From Micromonospora eburnea (GTDB lineage Bacteria; Actinomycetota; Actinomycetes; Mycobacteriales; Micromonosporaceae), in NCBI RefSeq assembly GCF_900090225.1, contig NZ_FMHY01000002.1:6076001-6140000 (forward strand): a DNA stretch of 64,000 nt, in the 5' to 3' direction. Below, piece after piece: positions 48,093 to 57,334 of the stretch. Under the pieces are notes generated by a model. It had not been told where the DNA came from. It saw only the letters and a program-made list of their open reading frames with translations, and did no database searches. Made by a program: the position numbers and the translations under genes. The number at the start of each line of letters is the position of its first letter. The first letter of the stretch is position 1.

Positions 48093-51000
48093 TCAGGGGG
48101 AGTCGCGGAGCAGGGGGAAGGGGAGGGTCTCGCGGATGGAGCGGCCGGTCAGCAGCATCATCAGCCGGTCCACGCCGAGCCCGAGACCGCCGGTCGGCGG
48201 CATCGCGTACTCCAGCGCGGTGAGGAAGTCCTCGTCCAGCTCCATCGCCTCCGGATCGCCGCCGGCCGCCCGCAGCGACTGCTCGGTGAGCCGGCGCCGC
48301 TGCTCGGTCGGGTCGACCAACTCGGTGTACGCGGTGCCCAGCTCCAGCCCGAACGCCACCAGATCCCACCGCTCGGCCAGCCGCGGGTCGTGCCGGTGCT
48401 GCCGGGTCAGCGGGGACACCTCGGTCGGGAAGTCCAGGTAGAACGTCGGCCCCTCGGTCCGCGCCTCGACCAGCCGCTCGTACAGCTCCAGCAGCACCGC
48501 GCCGCGCCCCCAGCCCGGGTCGTAGGGCACCCCGGCGGAGTCGCAGAGCTTGCGCAGGGTGGCCAGCCCGGTGTCGGCGGTGACCTCCTCGCCCAGCGCG
48601 GCGGAGACCGCCTCGTTGACCGTCCGCACCGGCCACGCGCCGCCGAGTTCGACCGGCTCGCCGCCGGGCCGGCGGGCCACCGGCGTGCCGTGCACCGCCA
48701 CCGCCGCCGCGACGATCAGCTCCCGGGCCAGCTCCCGCATGTCGTGGTAGTCGGCGTACGCCTGGTACGCCTCCAGCACGGTAAACTCGGGGTTGTGGCG
48801 GTGGTCGACGCCCTCGTTGCGGAACGCCCGGCCCAGCTCGTACACCCGCTCGACCCCGCCGACGGCGAGCCGCTTCAGATAGAGCTCCGGCGCGATCCGC
48901 AGGCTGAGCCGCAGGTCGTACGCGTTGCTGTGGGTGACGAACGGGCGGGCGTTGGCGCCGCCGTGCACCCGCTGGAGGATCGGCGTCTCCACCTCCAGAA
49001 AGCCCCGCCCGACGAGCGTGGCACGCAGGCTGTGCAGGGCGGCGCCGCGCGCCCGCAGCAGCTCCCGCGCGTCGGCGTTGATGGCCAGGTCCAGGTACCG
49101 CTGCCGGACCCGGGCCTCCGGGTCGGCCAGCCCGTGGTGCTTGTCCGGCAGCGGGCGCAGGCACTTGGCGGTCAGCCGCCAGTCGGCGACCCGGACCGAC
49201 ACCTCGCCGTGCCGCGTGGCGTACACCTCGCCGGTGGCGCCGACGTGGTCGCCGATGTCGATCGTGGTCCGCCAGCGGTCCAGGTCGTGTTCCAGCACGA
49301 GCTGGAGGTCGCCGCTGCCGTCCCGGACCGTGGCGAACAGCACCCCGCCGTGGTCGCGGACCAGCAGCACCCGGCCGGCCACCGCCACCGTCTCCCCCGT
49401 CCCGGTGTCCGGGGCCAGCCCGGAGTGCCGCTCCCGCACCGCCGCGCAGCGCTCCGTCCGCGGATAGCCCACCGGGTACGGCTCGATCCCCTCGGCGCGC
49501 AGCCGGTCCAGCTTGGCCCGGCGTACCCGGACCTGCTCGGGACGCCCGGTCGGGGCCGGCTCCGGCGGTACGGCCCGGACCGTCGCGGCGGCCGGCGGCA
49601 CGAAACGCACCCCGCCGCCCGGCGGCGGCACCCCGTACAGCGGGGTGGGCCGACCGCCGGGGAGGGCGAGGAAGCCCTCGGCGATCGCCGCCGCGATGCC
49701 CACCCGGGCCAGTTCCCGGCGCTCCGCGAAGCAGAGGTAGCGGGGCAGCCAGTTCGGCTGGTACTTGGCGTTGGACAGGTAGAGCGATTCGAGCTGCCAC
49801 CAGCGGGAGAAGAACAACAGGGCGTGCCGCCAGAGCCGGATGACCGGGCCGGCACCGATCCGCGCGCCCTGCTCGAAGACCGAGCGGAACACCGCGAAGT
49901 TCAGCGACACCCGCTCGACGCCCAGCCGGTGGGCGGCACCCAGCAGCGCGGCCACCAGGAACTCGGTGACCCCGTTCTCGGCCGCCCGGTCCCGGCGCAT
50001 CAGGTCCAGCGAGAGCCCGTGCGCACCCCACGGGCTCAACGACAGCAGCGCCCGCACCCGGCCCTCGGCGTCCCGGGCGTCGACCAGCACGCAGTCGCCG
50101 TCGGCCGGATCACCGAGCCGGCCCAGCGCCATCGAGAAGCCCCGCTCGTTCTCGGTGTCCCGCCAGGCGCTGGCCAGCCCGGCCAGCCGGGCCAGCTCCT
50201 CCGGCGGGATCTCGGCGTGGCGTCGTACCCGGGCGACGTAGCCGGCGCGCTCCACCCGGTGCACCGCCTGGCGTACCGGCCGCATGTCCCGCCCGTCCAG
50301 GTCGAACTCGCGGGTCAGCAGGATCGCCTCGTCACCCAGGTGCAGCACCTTCAACCCGTGCCGCTGGTACGCCCGGGCCCCGGCCTCGCCGGTGCCCATC
50401 ACGGCCGGGATCCAGGCGTACGCGCGCGCCTGCCCGAGCCACGCCTCGATGGCCGGGCCCCACGCCTCCGGGTCGCCCACCGGGTCGCCGCTGGCGAGGC
50501 TGACCCCGTTGACCACCCGGTAGGTGATCGCCGCCTTGCCGCTGGGTGAGAAGACGGCCGCCTTGTCCCGACGGGTGGCGAAGTAGCCGAGGGAGTCCCG
50601 CTCGCCGTACCGGGCGAGCAGCTCGCGGATCCGCTGCTCCTCGTCCGGGTGCAGCACGGCGTTGGCGCGCTGGGAGCGGAGCAGGGTGAACAGGCCGGCG
50701 ACGAAGGCGACCGCGCCGAAGCCGCCGAGCAGCAGGTTGACCCACCCGGGCGCCTGCCCCCGGCGGGTCACGTCGAGCGTGATCGCGCCGCCGAACACCT
50801 TCTCGGCCGCGTACCCGAGCCGGTCCGACCAGGTGTGCAGGCTGCCCGGCTCGGCCAGAAGCAGCAGGTAGCCGAGCCCGACCGAGACCGCCGCCAGGCC
50901 GAGGAAGACGCCGAGCGCCCGCCAGGTGCTGCCGCGGCGTACCCGGGCGTAGAACTCCCGCCGAGCGGCGAGCAGCAGGGCCAGCGCGGCGGCGGCGAAG

Positions 51001-51425
51001 GCGATGCCGACCCACACCCCCACGGTCTCCAGGGTGGTGAAGAGTCGCTGCCCGGCGGCGGCGTTGAGCCGGTTGCTGCCGATCACCAGCAGCAGCACCC
51101 CGGCCAGCACGCCGACCACCAGGGTGAGGCTGAAGTACGCCACCAGCACCCAGTACGCCAGCCGCTTTCGGCGCAGCACCGCCGAGGCCAGGGTGCCGAG
51201 GAAGACCGCGTACGCCAGGTTGGCCGGCGCGGGCACCAGCAGGGCGTCGATCGCGGTGCGGACCGGCTGGAAACCCGTGCGGAAGGCACTGCTCAGCGCC
51301 GCCAGCGCACAGACCACCGCGACGGTCCAGAGCAGGGTGGCGAAACCCCGGGGCACCTGCCGTCGCCAGTCCCGGTCGGTACGCCAGGCCCCGGTAACCC
51401 TCCGCGGCGTGCTGCTCGGAGTCAT
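48093..51425 (-). CDS. lysX: Bifunctional lysyl-phosphatidylglycerol synthase/lysyl-tRNA synthetase
   Basis: The 1,110-residue fusion charges tRNA with lysine and transfers the lysine to phosphatidylglycerol, which lowers the negative surface charge and protects against cationic peptides. Six or so membrane helices (residues 25-240) precede a DUF2156 transferase domain (about 290-600). An OB-fold domain (about 690-790) and a class II synthetase core follow (NPEFTVLEAYQAYADY, final GLGLGVDRL). ATG at 51425 after GGGAGG. Longer in-frame reading upstream runs through the divergent gene and was rejected. A 30-bp palindrome lies 54 bp upstream. Confidence 0.94.
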   Translation of the reverse strand: MTPSSTPRRVTGAWRTDRDWRRQVPRGFATLLWTVAVVCALAALSSAFRTGFQPVRTAIDALLVPAPANLAYAVFLGTLASAVLRRKRLAYWVLVAYFSLTLVVGVLAGVLLLVIGSNRLNAAAGQRLFTTLETVGVWVGIAFAAAALALLLAARREFYARVRRGSTWRALGVFLGLAAVSVGLGYLLLLAEPGSLHTWSDRLGYAAEKVFGGAITLDVTRRGQAPGWVNLLLGGFGAVAFVAGLFTLLRSQRANAVLHPDEEQRIRELLARYGERDSLGYFATRRDKAAVFSPSGKAAITYRVVNGVSLASGDPVGDPEAWGPAIEAWLGQARAYAWIPAVMGTGEAGARAYQRHGLKVLHLGDEAILLTREFDLDGRDMRPVRQAVHRVERAGYVARVRRHAEIPPEELARLAGLASAWRDTENERGFSMALGRLGDPADGDCVLVDARDAEGRVRALLSLSPWGAHGLSLDLMRRDRAAENGVTEFLVAALLGAAHRLGVERVSLNFAVFRSVFEQGARIGAGPVIRLWRHALLFFSRWWQLESLYLSNAKYQPNWLPRYLCFAERRELARVGIAAAIAEGFLALPGGRPTPLYGVPPPGGGVRFVPPAAATVRAVPPEPAPTGRPEQVRVRRAKLDRLRAEGIEPYPVGYPRTERCAAVRERHSGLAPDTGTGETVAVAGRVLLVRDHGGVLFATVRDGSGDLQLVLEHDLDRWRTTIDIGDHVGATGEVYATRHGEVSVRVADWRLTAKCLRPLPDKHHGLADPEARVRQRYLDLAINADARELLRARGAALHSLRATLVGRGFLEVETPILQRVHGGANARPFVTHSNAYDLRLSLRIAPELYLKRLAVGGVERVYELGRAFRNEGVDHRHNPEFTVLEAYQAYADYHDMRELARELIVAAAVAVHGTPVARRPGGEPVELGGAWPVRTVNEAVSAALGEEVTADTGLATLRKLCDSAGVPYDPGWGRGAVLLELYERLVEARTEGPTFYLDFPTEVSPLTRQHRHDPRLAERWDLVAFGLELGTAYTELVDPTEQRRRLTEQSLRAAGGDPEAMELDEDFLTALEYAMPPTGGLGLGVDRLMMLLTGRSIRETLPFPLLRDSP

Positions 51426-51478
51426 GGGGCCTCCCTGGCTGTCGGTGGCGACGCCGGCCGACCCCATCGTAGGCACGC

Positions 51479-51508
51479 CGGCACTGCTCAGCCGGCTGAG
51501 CAGTGCCG
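51479..51508. promoter_or_regulatory. 30-bp perfect palindrome between lysX and the flavoprotein gene
   Basis: The 15-bp arms CGGCACTGCTCAGCC and GGCTGAGCAGTGCCG abut with no spacer. It lies 54 bp from the lysX start and about 77 bp from the divergent flavoprotein start. A protein operator is likelier than a terminator in this position. Confidence 0.75.
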
Positions 51509-51584
51509 TGGCAGGCGTGGCCGGCTCGGGTGAGCCTCGGCGGGAGCGACCCGAGGTCGATCCCCGCGTGCCAGGATGGATCTC

Positions 51585-52955
51585 GTGGCGGAACGGCTGG
51601 TCGTCGTCGGCGGGGACGCGGCCGGAATGGCGGCCGCCTCCCAGGCCCGACGCCGCCGGGACGCCGCCGAGCTGGAGATCGTCGCCTTCGAGCGGGGCCA
51701 CTTCACCTCGTACTCCGCCTGCGGCATCCCGTACTGGATCAGCGGCGTGGTGCCGGACCGGGACCAGCTCGTCGCCCGCGACCCGGTCACCTTCCGGGAG
51801 CGGTACGACATCCACGTCCGGCTGCGACACGAGGTCACCGCCATCGACCTGGGCCGCCGCGAGGTGGTCGCCCGCGACCTGGCGGGCGGCGGCGAGGTCC
51901 GCGAGCGGTTCGACGCCCTGATGTACGCGACCGGAGCGACGCCGGTGCGGCCCGGGTGGGCGTGCGGCGTCGCCGGGGTGTTCGGCGTGCAGACACTCGA
52001 CGACGGCACGGCCCTGCTCGACTGGTTGGACGGCGAGCCCCGGCCCCGCCGCGCCGTGGTGGTCGGCGGCGGCTACATCGGCGTGGAAATGGCCGAGGCG
52101 CTGCTCCAGCGCGGGCTCTCGGTCGAGCTGGTCGAGCAGGCCGACCAGCCGATGTCCACGGTGGATCCGGACATGGCCGAGCTGGTCTCCGCCGCGATGC
52201 GCCGGACCGGCATCGTCATCCGTACCGGCCTGACCGTCACCGACCTGCGGGAGCGGGACGGCCGGATCGTCGCCGTGGACACCTCGGCCGGGCCGATCCC
52301 GGCCGACGTCGTGGTGCTCGGTCTCGGCGTACGCCCGAACACCGCGCTCGCCGAGGCCGCCGGCCTGCCGATCGGCCCCACCGGCGGGGTACGCACCGAC
52401 CGCCGGATGCGGGTGCCCGGGGTGCCCGGCGTCTGGGCGGCCGGCGACTGTGTGGAGACCCTGCACCGGGTCAGCGGCATGCCGGTGTACATCCCCCTGG
52501 GCACCCACGCCAACAAGCAGGGCCGGGTGGCCGGGATCAACATCGGTGGCGGGTACGCCACGTTTCCCGGGGTGATCGGCACGGCGGTGACCAAGGTCTG
52601 CGACCTGGAGGTGGGGCGGACCGGGCTACGGGAGCGGGACGCGCTGGCGGCCGGCTTCGAGTTCGTCTCGGTGATCGCCGAATCGACCAGCCGGGCCGGC
52701 TACTACCCGGGCGCCCGGCCGATGACGGTCAAGCTGATCGCCGAGCGGCCCAGCGGCCGACTGCTCGGGGCGCAGATCGTCGGCTGGTCCGAGGCGGCCA
52801 AGCGGATCGACGCGCTGGCCGTGGCGCTGTGGAACGGCATGACGGTGGACGAGATGACCGCACTGGACCTGGGCTACGCCCCGCCGTACGCCCCGGTCTG
52901 GGATCCGGTGCTGATCGCCGCCCGCAAGGCCGTCGACGCCCTCACCGACGGGTAA
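51585..52955 (+). CDS. FAD/NAD(P) oxidoreductase, CoA-disulfide-reductase-like
   Basis: The 456-residue flavoprotein has an N-terminal FAD motif (VVVGGDAAGMAAA), the single redox cysteine in SYSACGIPYW, an NAD(P) motif (VVVGGGYIGVEMAEAL), the second FAD motif GVWAAGDC and a C-terminal dimerisation domain. The single SxxxC class reduces CoA disulfides, oxygen or polysulfide. GTG at 51585 gives the usual family start; ATG at 51576 is possible. Its stop codon lies in a family B hairpin. Confidence 0.9.
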   Translation: MAERLVVVGGDAAGMAAASQARRRRDAAELEIVAFERGHFTSYSACGIPYWISGVVPDRDQLVARDPVTFRERYDIHVRLRHEVTAIDLGRREVVARDLAGGGEVRERFDALMYATGATPVRPGWACGVAGVFGVQTLDDGTALLDWLDGEPRPRRAVVVGGGYIGVEMAEALLQRGLSVELVEQADQPMSTVDPDMAELVSAAMRRTGIVIRTGLTVTDLRERDGRIVAVDTSAGPIPADVVVLGLGVRPNTALAEAAGLPIGPTGGVRTDRRMRVPGVPGVWAAGDCVETLHRVSGMPVYIPLGTHANKQGRVAGINIGGGYATFPGVIGTAVTKVCDLEVGRTGLRERDALAAGFEFVSVIAESTSRAGYYPGARPMTVKLIAERPSGRLLGAQIVGWSEAAKRIDALAVALWNGMTVDEMTALDLGYAPPYAPVWDPVLIAARKAVDALTDG

Positions 52956-53001
52956 GGAGGGGCCCCCTCTTAACGCCTGGCGTATAGCAGGGGCCCCTCC
53001 T
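52955..53001. repeat. Dispersed GGGGCCCC hairpin, family B copy 2
   Basis: AGGAGGGGCCCC (52955-52966) and GGGGCCCCTCCT (52990-53001) pair over 12 bp. The centre contains TTAACGCCTGGCGTATA, close to the centre of the copy at 38698. It overlaps the flavoprotein stop codon. Confidence 0.8.
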
Positions 53002-53088
53002 AACACCCGCTCTTTGTCGGGGGGCGTGGTTAGCGTGTGCGCGCTGTCCCGGTGCCGGTTCCGGTGCCCTTCCCCTCGGAGGCATCCC

Positions 53089-54510
53089 ATGTCGCAGGAG
53101 ACGACCTACCTCGAACTGTCCGAAGTGGACGGAGGAGCGCACAAGTTCTACGAGGTCGTGGTGGAGGACACCGCCATGACCGTGCGCTACGGCCGGATCG
53201 GCGACCAGGGTCAGGTCAAGACCACCAGCTACCCGGACAACGCCCGCGCCCGCGCCGCCGCCGCGAAGAAGATCGGCGAAAAGGTCCGCAAGGGGTACGC
53301 CCCGGCGGTGCGCGGCGTACGCCAGAAGCGGACGGTCTCCCGCCGGCAGATCGTCAGCACCCGCTCCACCGCCCGCACCGCCCCGGTCCTCTGGCGGTAC
53401 GACTCGGGCGCGCCCGCGTTCGGCATCTTCGTCGACGGGCAGCACTGCATGGTCGGCAACGAGCACGGGGTGATCACCACGTTGGACCACGACGCCCGGG
53501 TGCTGAACCAGGTGCGGCTCCCCGACGGGGTGAAGTGCATCGTCGCCGACGACGCCTGGATCTACGCCGGCTGCGACGACGGCAACGTCTACGACCTCTC
53601 CGGCAAGGTGCCCCGGGTGGCGTACGCGATCGCCCCGGACATCGACATCTACTGGCTGGACATCCACGACGGCGTGCTCGGCGTCTCCGACCGCGAGGGC
53701 GGCGTCGCCGCGGTCGACCACGAGGACGAGTTCCTCTGGCGCCGGCCGGGGCGGGGCCGGTACGCCTGGATGGTCCGCTGCGACAACGACGCGCTCTACC
53801 ACGGTCACACGCAGGGCGTCACCGGCTACGACTGGCGTACCGGGCGGGAGTTGTGGCACACCCCGACCGGGGCGGTGCTCTTCGGCTGGCAGGAGCGGGA
53901 CACCGTGTTCGCCGGCACCGGCACCCGAGAGGTGGTGCGGCTGCGCAAGAACGGGCGCGCCGAGCAGACGTACCGCTGCGACTCCGCGGTCTTCTCCTGC
54001 GCCACCGCCGAGGGCGGCCGGTACGTCTTCGCCGGCGACAACGCCTCCTCGATCTACTGCTTCGACGCGGCCGGCAACCGGCTGTGGAAGCTCGGCACCG
54101 GCTGCGGCTCGGCGTACTCGATGCAGTATCACCAGGAGCGGCTCTACGTGGTCACCACCAGCGGCCACCTGGCCTGCATCGACGCCAGCGAGCCGGCGAT
54201 CCGGGCCGCCGAGGCGGGCAGCGTGCCGGAGGTCGTGGACGTCAAGGCCCCGGCCCGGCTCCCCGAGCCGGCCGCCTGGACCACGGTGGAGGTGACCACC
54301 GACGACCGGTCCGGCGTGGTGGTGCAGTGCGTCGAGCAGGGTGGCCGGCTGCGCGTCCACGTCCTCTCCGACGGCTACCGGCGGGACTGGTCGGTGCAGT
54401 TCCCCAAGGGCATCCGGGAGCCGGGCGCCCGCTACCTGGTCACTGAGATCCGCGAGTCCGGCCGGGGCGGGTTCTACCGGGCGTACGGGGACATCCGCCG
54501 GCTGCGCTGA
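53089..54510 (+). CDS. WGR-domain and PQQ-like beta-propeller protein
   Basis: The 473-residue protein starts with a WGR domain (about residues 5-75: HKFYEVVVEDTAMTVRYGRIG) followed by a basic linker and a seven- or eight-bladed propeller (about 95-400) with repeats such as YAGCDDGNVYDLSGKV and FAGDNASSIYCFDAAGNRLWKLG. WGR domains bind nucleic acids in poly(ADP-ribose) polymerases. No signal peptide is present, so it is cytoplasmic. ATG at 53089 follows GGAGG. The combination suggests a DNA- or RNA-associated scaffold; its function is unknown. Confidence 0.87.
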   Translation: MSQETTYLELSEVDGGAHKFYEVVVEDTAMTVRYGRIGDQGQVKTTSYPDNARARAAAAKKIGEKVRKGYAPAVRGVRQKRTVSRRQIVSTRSTARTAPVLWRYDSGAPAFGIFVDGQHCMVGNEHGVITTLDHDARVLNQVRLPDGVKCIVADDAWIYAGCDDGNVYDLSGKVPRVAYAIAPDIDIYWLDIHDGVLGVSDREGGVAAVDHEDEFLWRRPGRGRYAWMVRCDNDALYHGHTQGVTGYDWRTGRELWHTPTGAVLFGWQERDTVFAGTGTREVVRLRKNGRAEQTYRCDSAVFSCATAEGGRYVFAGDNASSIYCFDAAGNRLWKLGTGCGSAYSMQYHQERLYVVTTSGHLACIDASEPAIRAAEAGSVPEVVDVKAPARLPEPAAWTTVEVTTDDRSGVVVQCVEQGGRLRVHVLSDGYRRDWSVQFPKGIREPGARYLVTEIRESGRGGFYRAYGDIRRLR

Positions 54511-54652
54511 GCCGCCCGGCGGCGGCGACGAGAGGGAGACGCCGCTACCCCGTTGCCCGCGCCCGCTGGTTGACGCCGCCCGCGCGGGGCGGTGGCCGTC
54601 GCCGCCCCGTGCCGGTTGTTCATGAACGGGACGCAGGACCGAGGATGGCCGG

Positions 54653-55525
54653 GTGGAGATTCCTGAGAGCTTGCGGTGGACCGAACAGACCCCGGCCGGC
54701 CGGGCGTGGCGGGCGGCGCTGCCGGGCCGGCTGGCGGAGTGCGTCGAGCGGTGGGAGCTCCGGGCGGTGGGACGCCCCTTCGGGTACGCCTTCGCCTCGC
54801 TGGCGGTGCCGGTCGAGCTGCCCGACGGCACGGCGGCGGTGCTGAAGCTCCAGTACCCGGACGAGGACAGCGTGCACGAGGCGACGGCGCTGGCGCACTG
54901 GGCCGGCCGGGGCGCGATCCGACTGCTGGCCCACGACCCGGAACGGCGGGCGCTGCTGGTCGAGCGCTGCCTGCCCGGCACCCCGCTGTACGAGCTGCCC
55001 CTCGACGCGGCCCTGGACGCGGTGGTCGAACTGCTCCCCCGGCTCGGCGTGCCGGCCGGCCCGCCGTTCACCCCGCTCGCCCAGGAGGCGGCCGGCTGGG
55101 CGGAACGGATGCCGGCCAACTGGGACCGGGCCAACCGCCCGTACGAGCGGCGGCTGCTGGACGTAGCGCTCGGGCTGCTCGCCGACCTGGTGCCGAGCCA
55201 GGGCGAACAGGTGCTGGTCAACCAGGATCTGCACGCCGGCAACGTGCTCCGGGCGGGCCGGGAGCCGTGGCTGGCCATCGACCCGAAGCCGCTGGTCGGC
55301 GAGCGGGAGTTCGCGCCGGTGCCGATGGTGCGCGGGGCGGAGCTGGGGCACTCACCCGCAGCGGTCCGGCACCGGCTGGACCGGCTCAGCGCCGAGCTGG
55401 GCCTGGATCGGGAGCGGGTACGCGGCTGGACGATCGTGCACACCACGGCCTGGAGCATCGGTGGGGATCAGGTGTTCCCCGGCAACATCGAGGTGGTCCG
55501 CTGGCTGCTCACCGACTCGCTGTGA
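54653..55525 (+). CDS. Aminoglycoside-phosphotransferase-like kinase, APH(6) type
   Basis: The 290-residue kinase-fold protein resembles APH(6)/streptomycin or hydroxyurea phosphotransferases. It shows an ATP-site lysine in AAVLKLQYPDEDSVHE, the catalytic QDLHAGNVL (near residue 196) and the metal-binding IDPKPLVGE. The GTG at 54653 has no strong ribosome site and may be leaderless. Many such genes are not resistance determinants. Cytoplasmic. Confidence 0.85.
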   Translation: MEIPESLRWTEQTPAGRAWRAALPGRLAECVERWELRAVGRPFGYAFASLAVPVELPDGTAAVLKLQYPDEDSVHEATALAHWAGRGAIRLLAHDPERRALLVERCLPGTPLYELPLDAALDAVVELLPRLGVPAGPPFTPLAQEAAGWAERMPANWDRANRPYERRLLDVALGLLADLVPSQGEQVLVNQDLHAGNVLRAGREPWLAIDPKPLVGEREFAPVPMVRGAELGHSPAAVRHRLDRLSAELGLDRERVRGWTIVHTTAWSIGGDQVFPGNIEVVRWLLTDSL

Positions 55526-55580
55526 GAAGGGTGCCCTTCTCTACCGGAGGCGTTAACAGGGGGCCCTTCCTTACCGCCCC
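55524..55580. repeat. Dispersed GGGGCCCC-type hairpin, family B copy 3 (reverse)
   Basis: GAGAAGGG/GCCCTTCTC (55524-55541) is followed by CCGGAGGCGTTAACAGGGGG, an inverted version of the family B centre. It lies between the convergent kinase and Nei genes and overlaps both stop regions. Confidence 0.7.
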
Positions 55581-56380
55581 TGGCAGGTGGGGCACCAGTA
55601 GAGGTTGCGGCCGGCCAGCTCGCCCCGGCTGACCCCGCTGCCGCAGACGTGGCAGGGCGCGCCGGGGCGGCGGTAGACGTACACCTCGCCGCCGTGCCGG
55701 TCGACCCGGGGCGCCCGGCCCATCGCCTCCGGCAGGTGGATCTCGCGTACGGTGTCGATCCGGCCCCGCTCGACCGCGCGGGTCATCAGCACGACCAGGT
55801 CGGCCCAGAGTTCCCGCCAGCCCGCCGGAGTCAGTTCGCGGCCGGGCAGGGTGGGCGGCAGCCCGGCCCGGAACAACGCCTCGGTCACGAAGATCAGGCC
55901 GGTGCCGGCCACCACAGACTGGTCCAGCAGCAGCGCCGCCAGCGGAGTGCCGCTGCGCCGGATGCGCGCGTACGCCCGGTCCGGGTCGGCGTCGGCGCGC
56001 AGTGGGTCCGGGCCGAGCCGGTCACGCAGCGCCGCCACCTCGGGCGGGGTGAGCAGTTCACAGGCGGTCGGGCCGCGCAGGTCGAGCCAGTGCCGGTCGC
56101 TGTGGAGGCGCAGCCGGATCTGCCCCACCGGGGACGGGGGCTCGCCGGGGCCGTCGGCGAACTTCCCGTACAGCCCGAGGTGCACGTGCAGGGTCAGCTC
56201 AGCGGCGTAGTGGTGGAGCAGGTGCTTGCCGTACGCCTCGGTGCCGTCGAGGACGCTGCCGGTGAGCCGGGCCGCGCCCTCGGCGAAGCGGCCCTGCGGG
56301 CTGGCGGCGTGCACCTTGTCGCCGGCGAACAGCTCGGCGTGCCGGGCCGCCAGGCGGTGGATGGTGTGTCCCTCTGGCAC
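55571..56380 (-). CDS. nei: Fpg/Nei-family DNA glycosylase
   Basis: This 269-residue base-excision enzyme removes oxidised bases and nicks the abasic site. The processed N-terminus is PEGHTIHR with catalytic P2 and E3, typical of the actinobacterial Nei2 branch. An H2TH region (RDRLGPDPLRAD, then LLLDQSVVAGTGLIF) and a C-terminal zinc finger (CHVCGSG, WCPTC) follow. GTG at 56380. The 3' end overlaps a family B repeat. Confidence 0.93.
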   Translation of the reverse strand: MPEGHTIHRLAARHAELFAGDKVHAASPQGRFAEGAARLTGSVLDGTEAYGKHLLHHYAAELTLHVHLGLYGKFADGPGEPPSPVGQIRLRLHSDRHWLDLRGPTACELLTPPEVAALRDRLGPDPLRADADPDRAYARIRRSGTPLAALLLDQSVVAGTGLIFVTEALFRAGLPPTLPGRELTPAGWRELWADLVVLMTRAVERGRIDTVREIHLPEAMGRAPRVDRHGGEVYVYRRPGAPCHVCGSGVSRGELAGRNLYWCPTCQGR

Positions 56381-56439
56381 GGACGCCAAGCATAGGCCGG
56401 ACCAGGCGCTTCGAGATCGTTGGCCGCTCGGGATGCCGC

Positions 56440-56475
56440 AAACGGTGGTCTCCGACGACCCGAAGACCACCGTTT
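56440..56475. repeat. 12-bp inverted repeat upstream of nei
   Basis: AAACGGTGGTCT (56440-56451) and AGACCACCGTTT (56464-56475) flank 12 nt. It lies 60 bp from the nei start and 143 bp from the next gene, and could be an operator for either. The palindromes GGTGTCGAC follow at 56521. Confidence 0.65.
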
Positions 56476-56520
56476 ACCGCAAACCGGGTCGGGCAGGCGC
56501 TGGCCGCCGACGGTCGCGAC

Positions 56521-56550
56521 GGGTGTCGACGGGTGTCGACGGGTGTCGAA
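56521..56550. repeat. Three-copy 10-bp tandem repeat
   Basis: GGGTGTCGAC is repeated three times (the last ends GAA). The ten-base period equals one helical turn. It lies 68 bp upstream of the membrane protein gene at 56618. No gene is present in 56381-56617. Confidence 0.8.
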
Positions 56551-56617
56551 CTCCCCGGCGCCGGGTATCTCCCGACCGTGATGCGCGGCCTCCGCGCACT
56601 GATCAGGAGGTGTCGAC

Positions 56618-57334
56618 GTGAAGATGATGCCCGGCCGGAACGCCCCGGCACAGTCCCGGAACGCCCCGGCGCGCAGTGCGGACGTGAACGACGACGGCGT
56701 CACCGACGCCCGCGACGGCGGTCCACGCACCGGCACCGCGGTCGTCCGGGGCGAGAAGCACACCGTCGACCTGGACCGGGACGACCGGCCGACAACGACG
56801 GACCTACCCGGCGACAACCGGCCCGACCGGCCGGCCGCAAGCGACCACCCCGGCGACCGCCGGCCCGACCGGACGACAGCGACGGACCTGCCCGGCGACA
56901 ACCGGCCCGACCGGGCGGCCGCAAGCGACCTCCCCGGCGACCGCCGGCCCGACCGGCCGGTCGAGGAGCCCGACGGCGAGTCGCGGAGCGCCCCGGTGGC
57001 CCTCGGCCCGAAGCCCCGGGCCAGCCTGCTGGCCACCTTCGGGCTGATCGTGTCGGTGGTCGGCGCGTTGTTCGTACTCTCCGGCACGCTCGCCGGGTAC
57101 GGCATCGGACTCGGCGCGGTCGGTGCGGTGCTCGCCGTGCTCGGCCTGGTCGCCACCCGCCGGCGGCACGTGGCCGGCACGACCGACGCGCTGGTCGGCG
57201 TGGTGATCGGCCTCGCCGCCGTGGTGCTCGGCATCGTCGCGCTGACCGGTCGGTTCGACTGGCCGACCACGGACGGCGAGTGGGTCGGCCGGTTCCGGGA
57301 GTGGCTTGACTCACAGCTTGCCGCGATGTTCTGA
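56618..57334 (+). CDS. Membrane protein with repetitive N-terminus (DUF4190-like)
   Basis: The 238-residue product has a disordered Asp/Arg/Pro-rich N-terminus with a roughly 16-residue repeat (forms of DLPGDNRPDRPAASD, four copies across 62-112) and three hydrophobic helices (about 132-155, 160-178 and 190-212). The helical part resembles DUF4190-type small membrane domains. GTG at 56618 follows AGGAGG by 7 nt. No function can be given. Confidence 0.75.
   Translation: MKMMPGRNAPAQSRNAPARSADVNDDGVTDARDGGPRTGTAVVRGEKHTVDLDRDDRPTTTDLPGDNRPDRPAASDHPGDRRPDRTTATDLPGDNRPDRAAASDLPGDRRPDRPVEEPDGESRSAPVALGPKPRASLLATFGLIVSVVGALFVLSGTLAGYGIGLGAVGAVLAVLGLVATRRRHVAGTTDALVGVVIGLAAVVLGIVALTGRFDWPTTDGEWVGRFREWLDSQLAAMF

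Noticed and set aside
51426..52508. A longer start for lysX up to 52508
   Set aside because: The added 361 residues have no known domain and run opposite the flavoprotein gene. ATG at 51425 has a ribosome site.
54653..55525. A firm aminoglycoside-resistance call
   Set aside because: The kinase fold is clear, but many chromosomal relatives act on other substrates.
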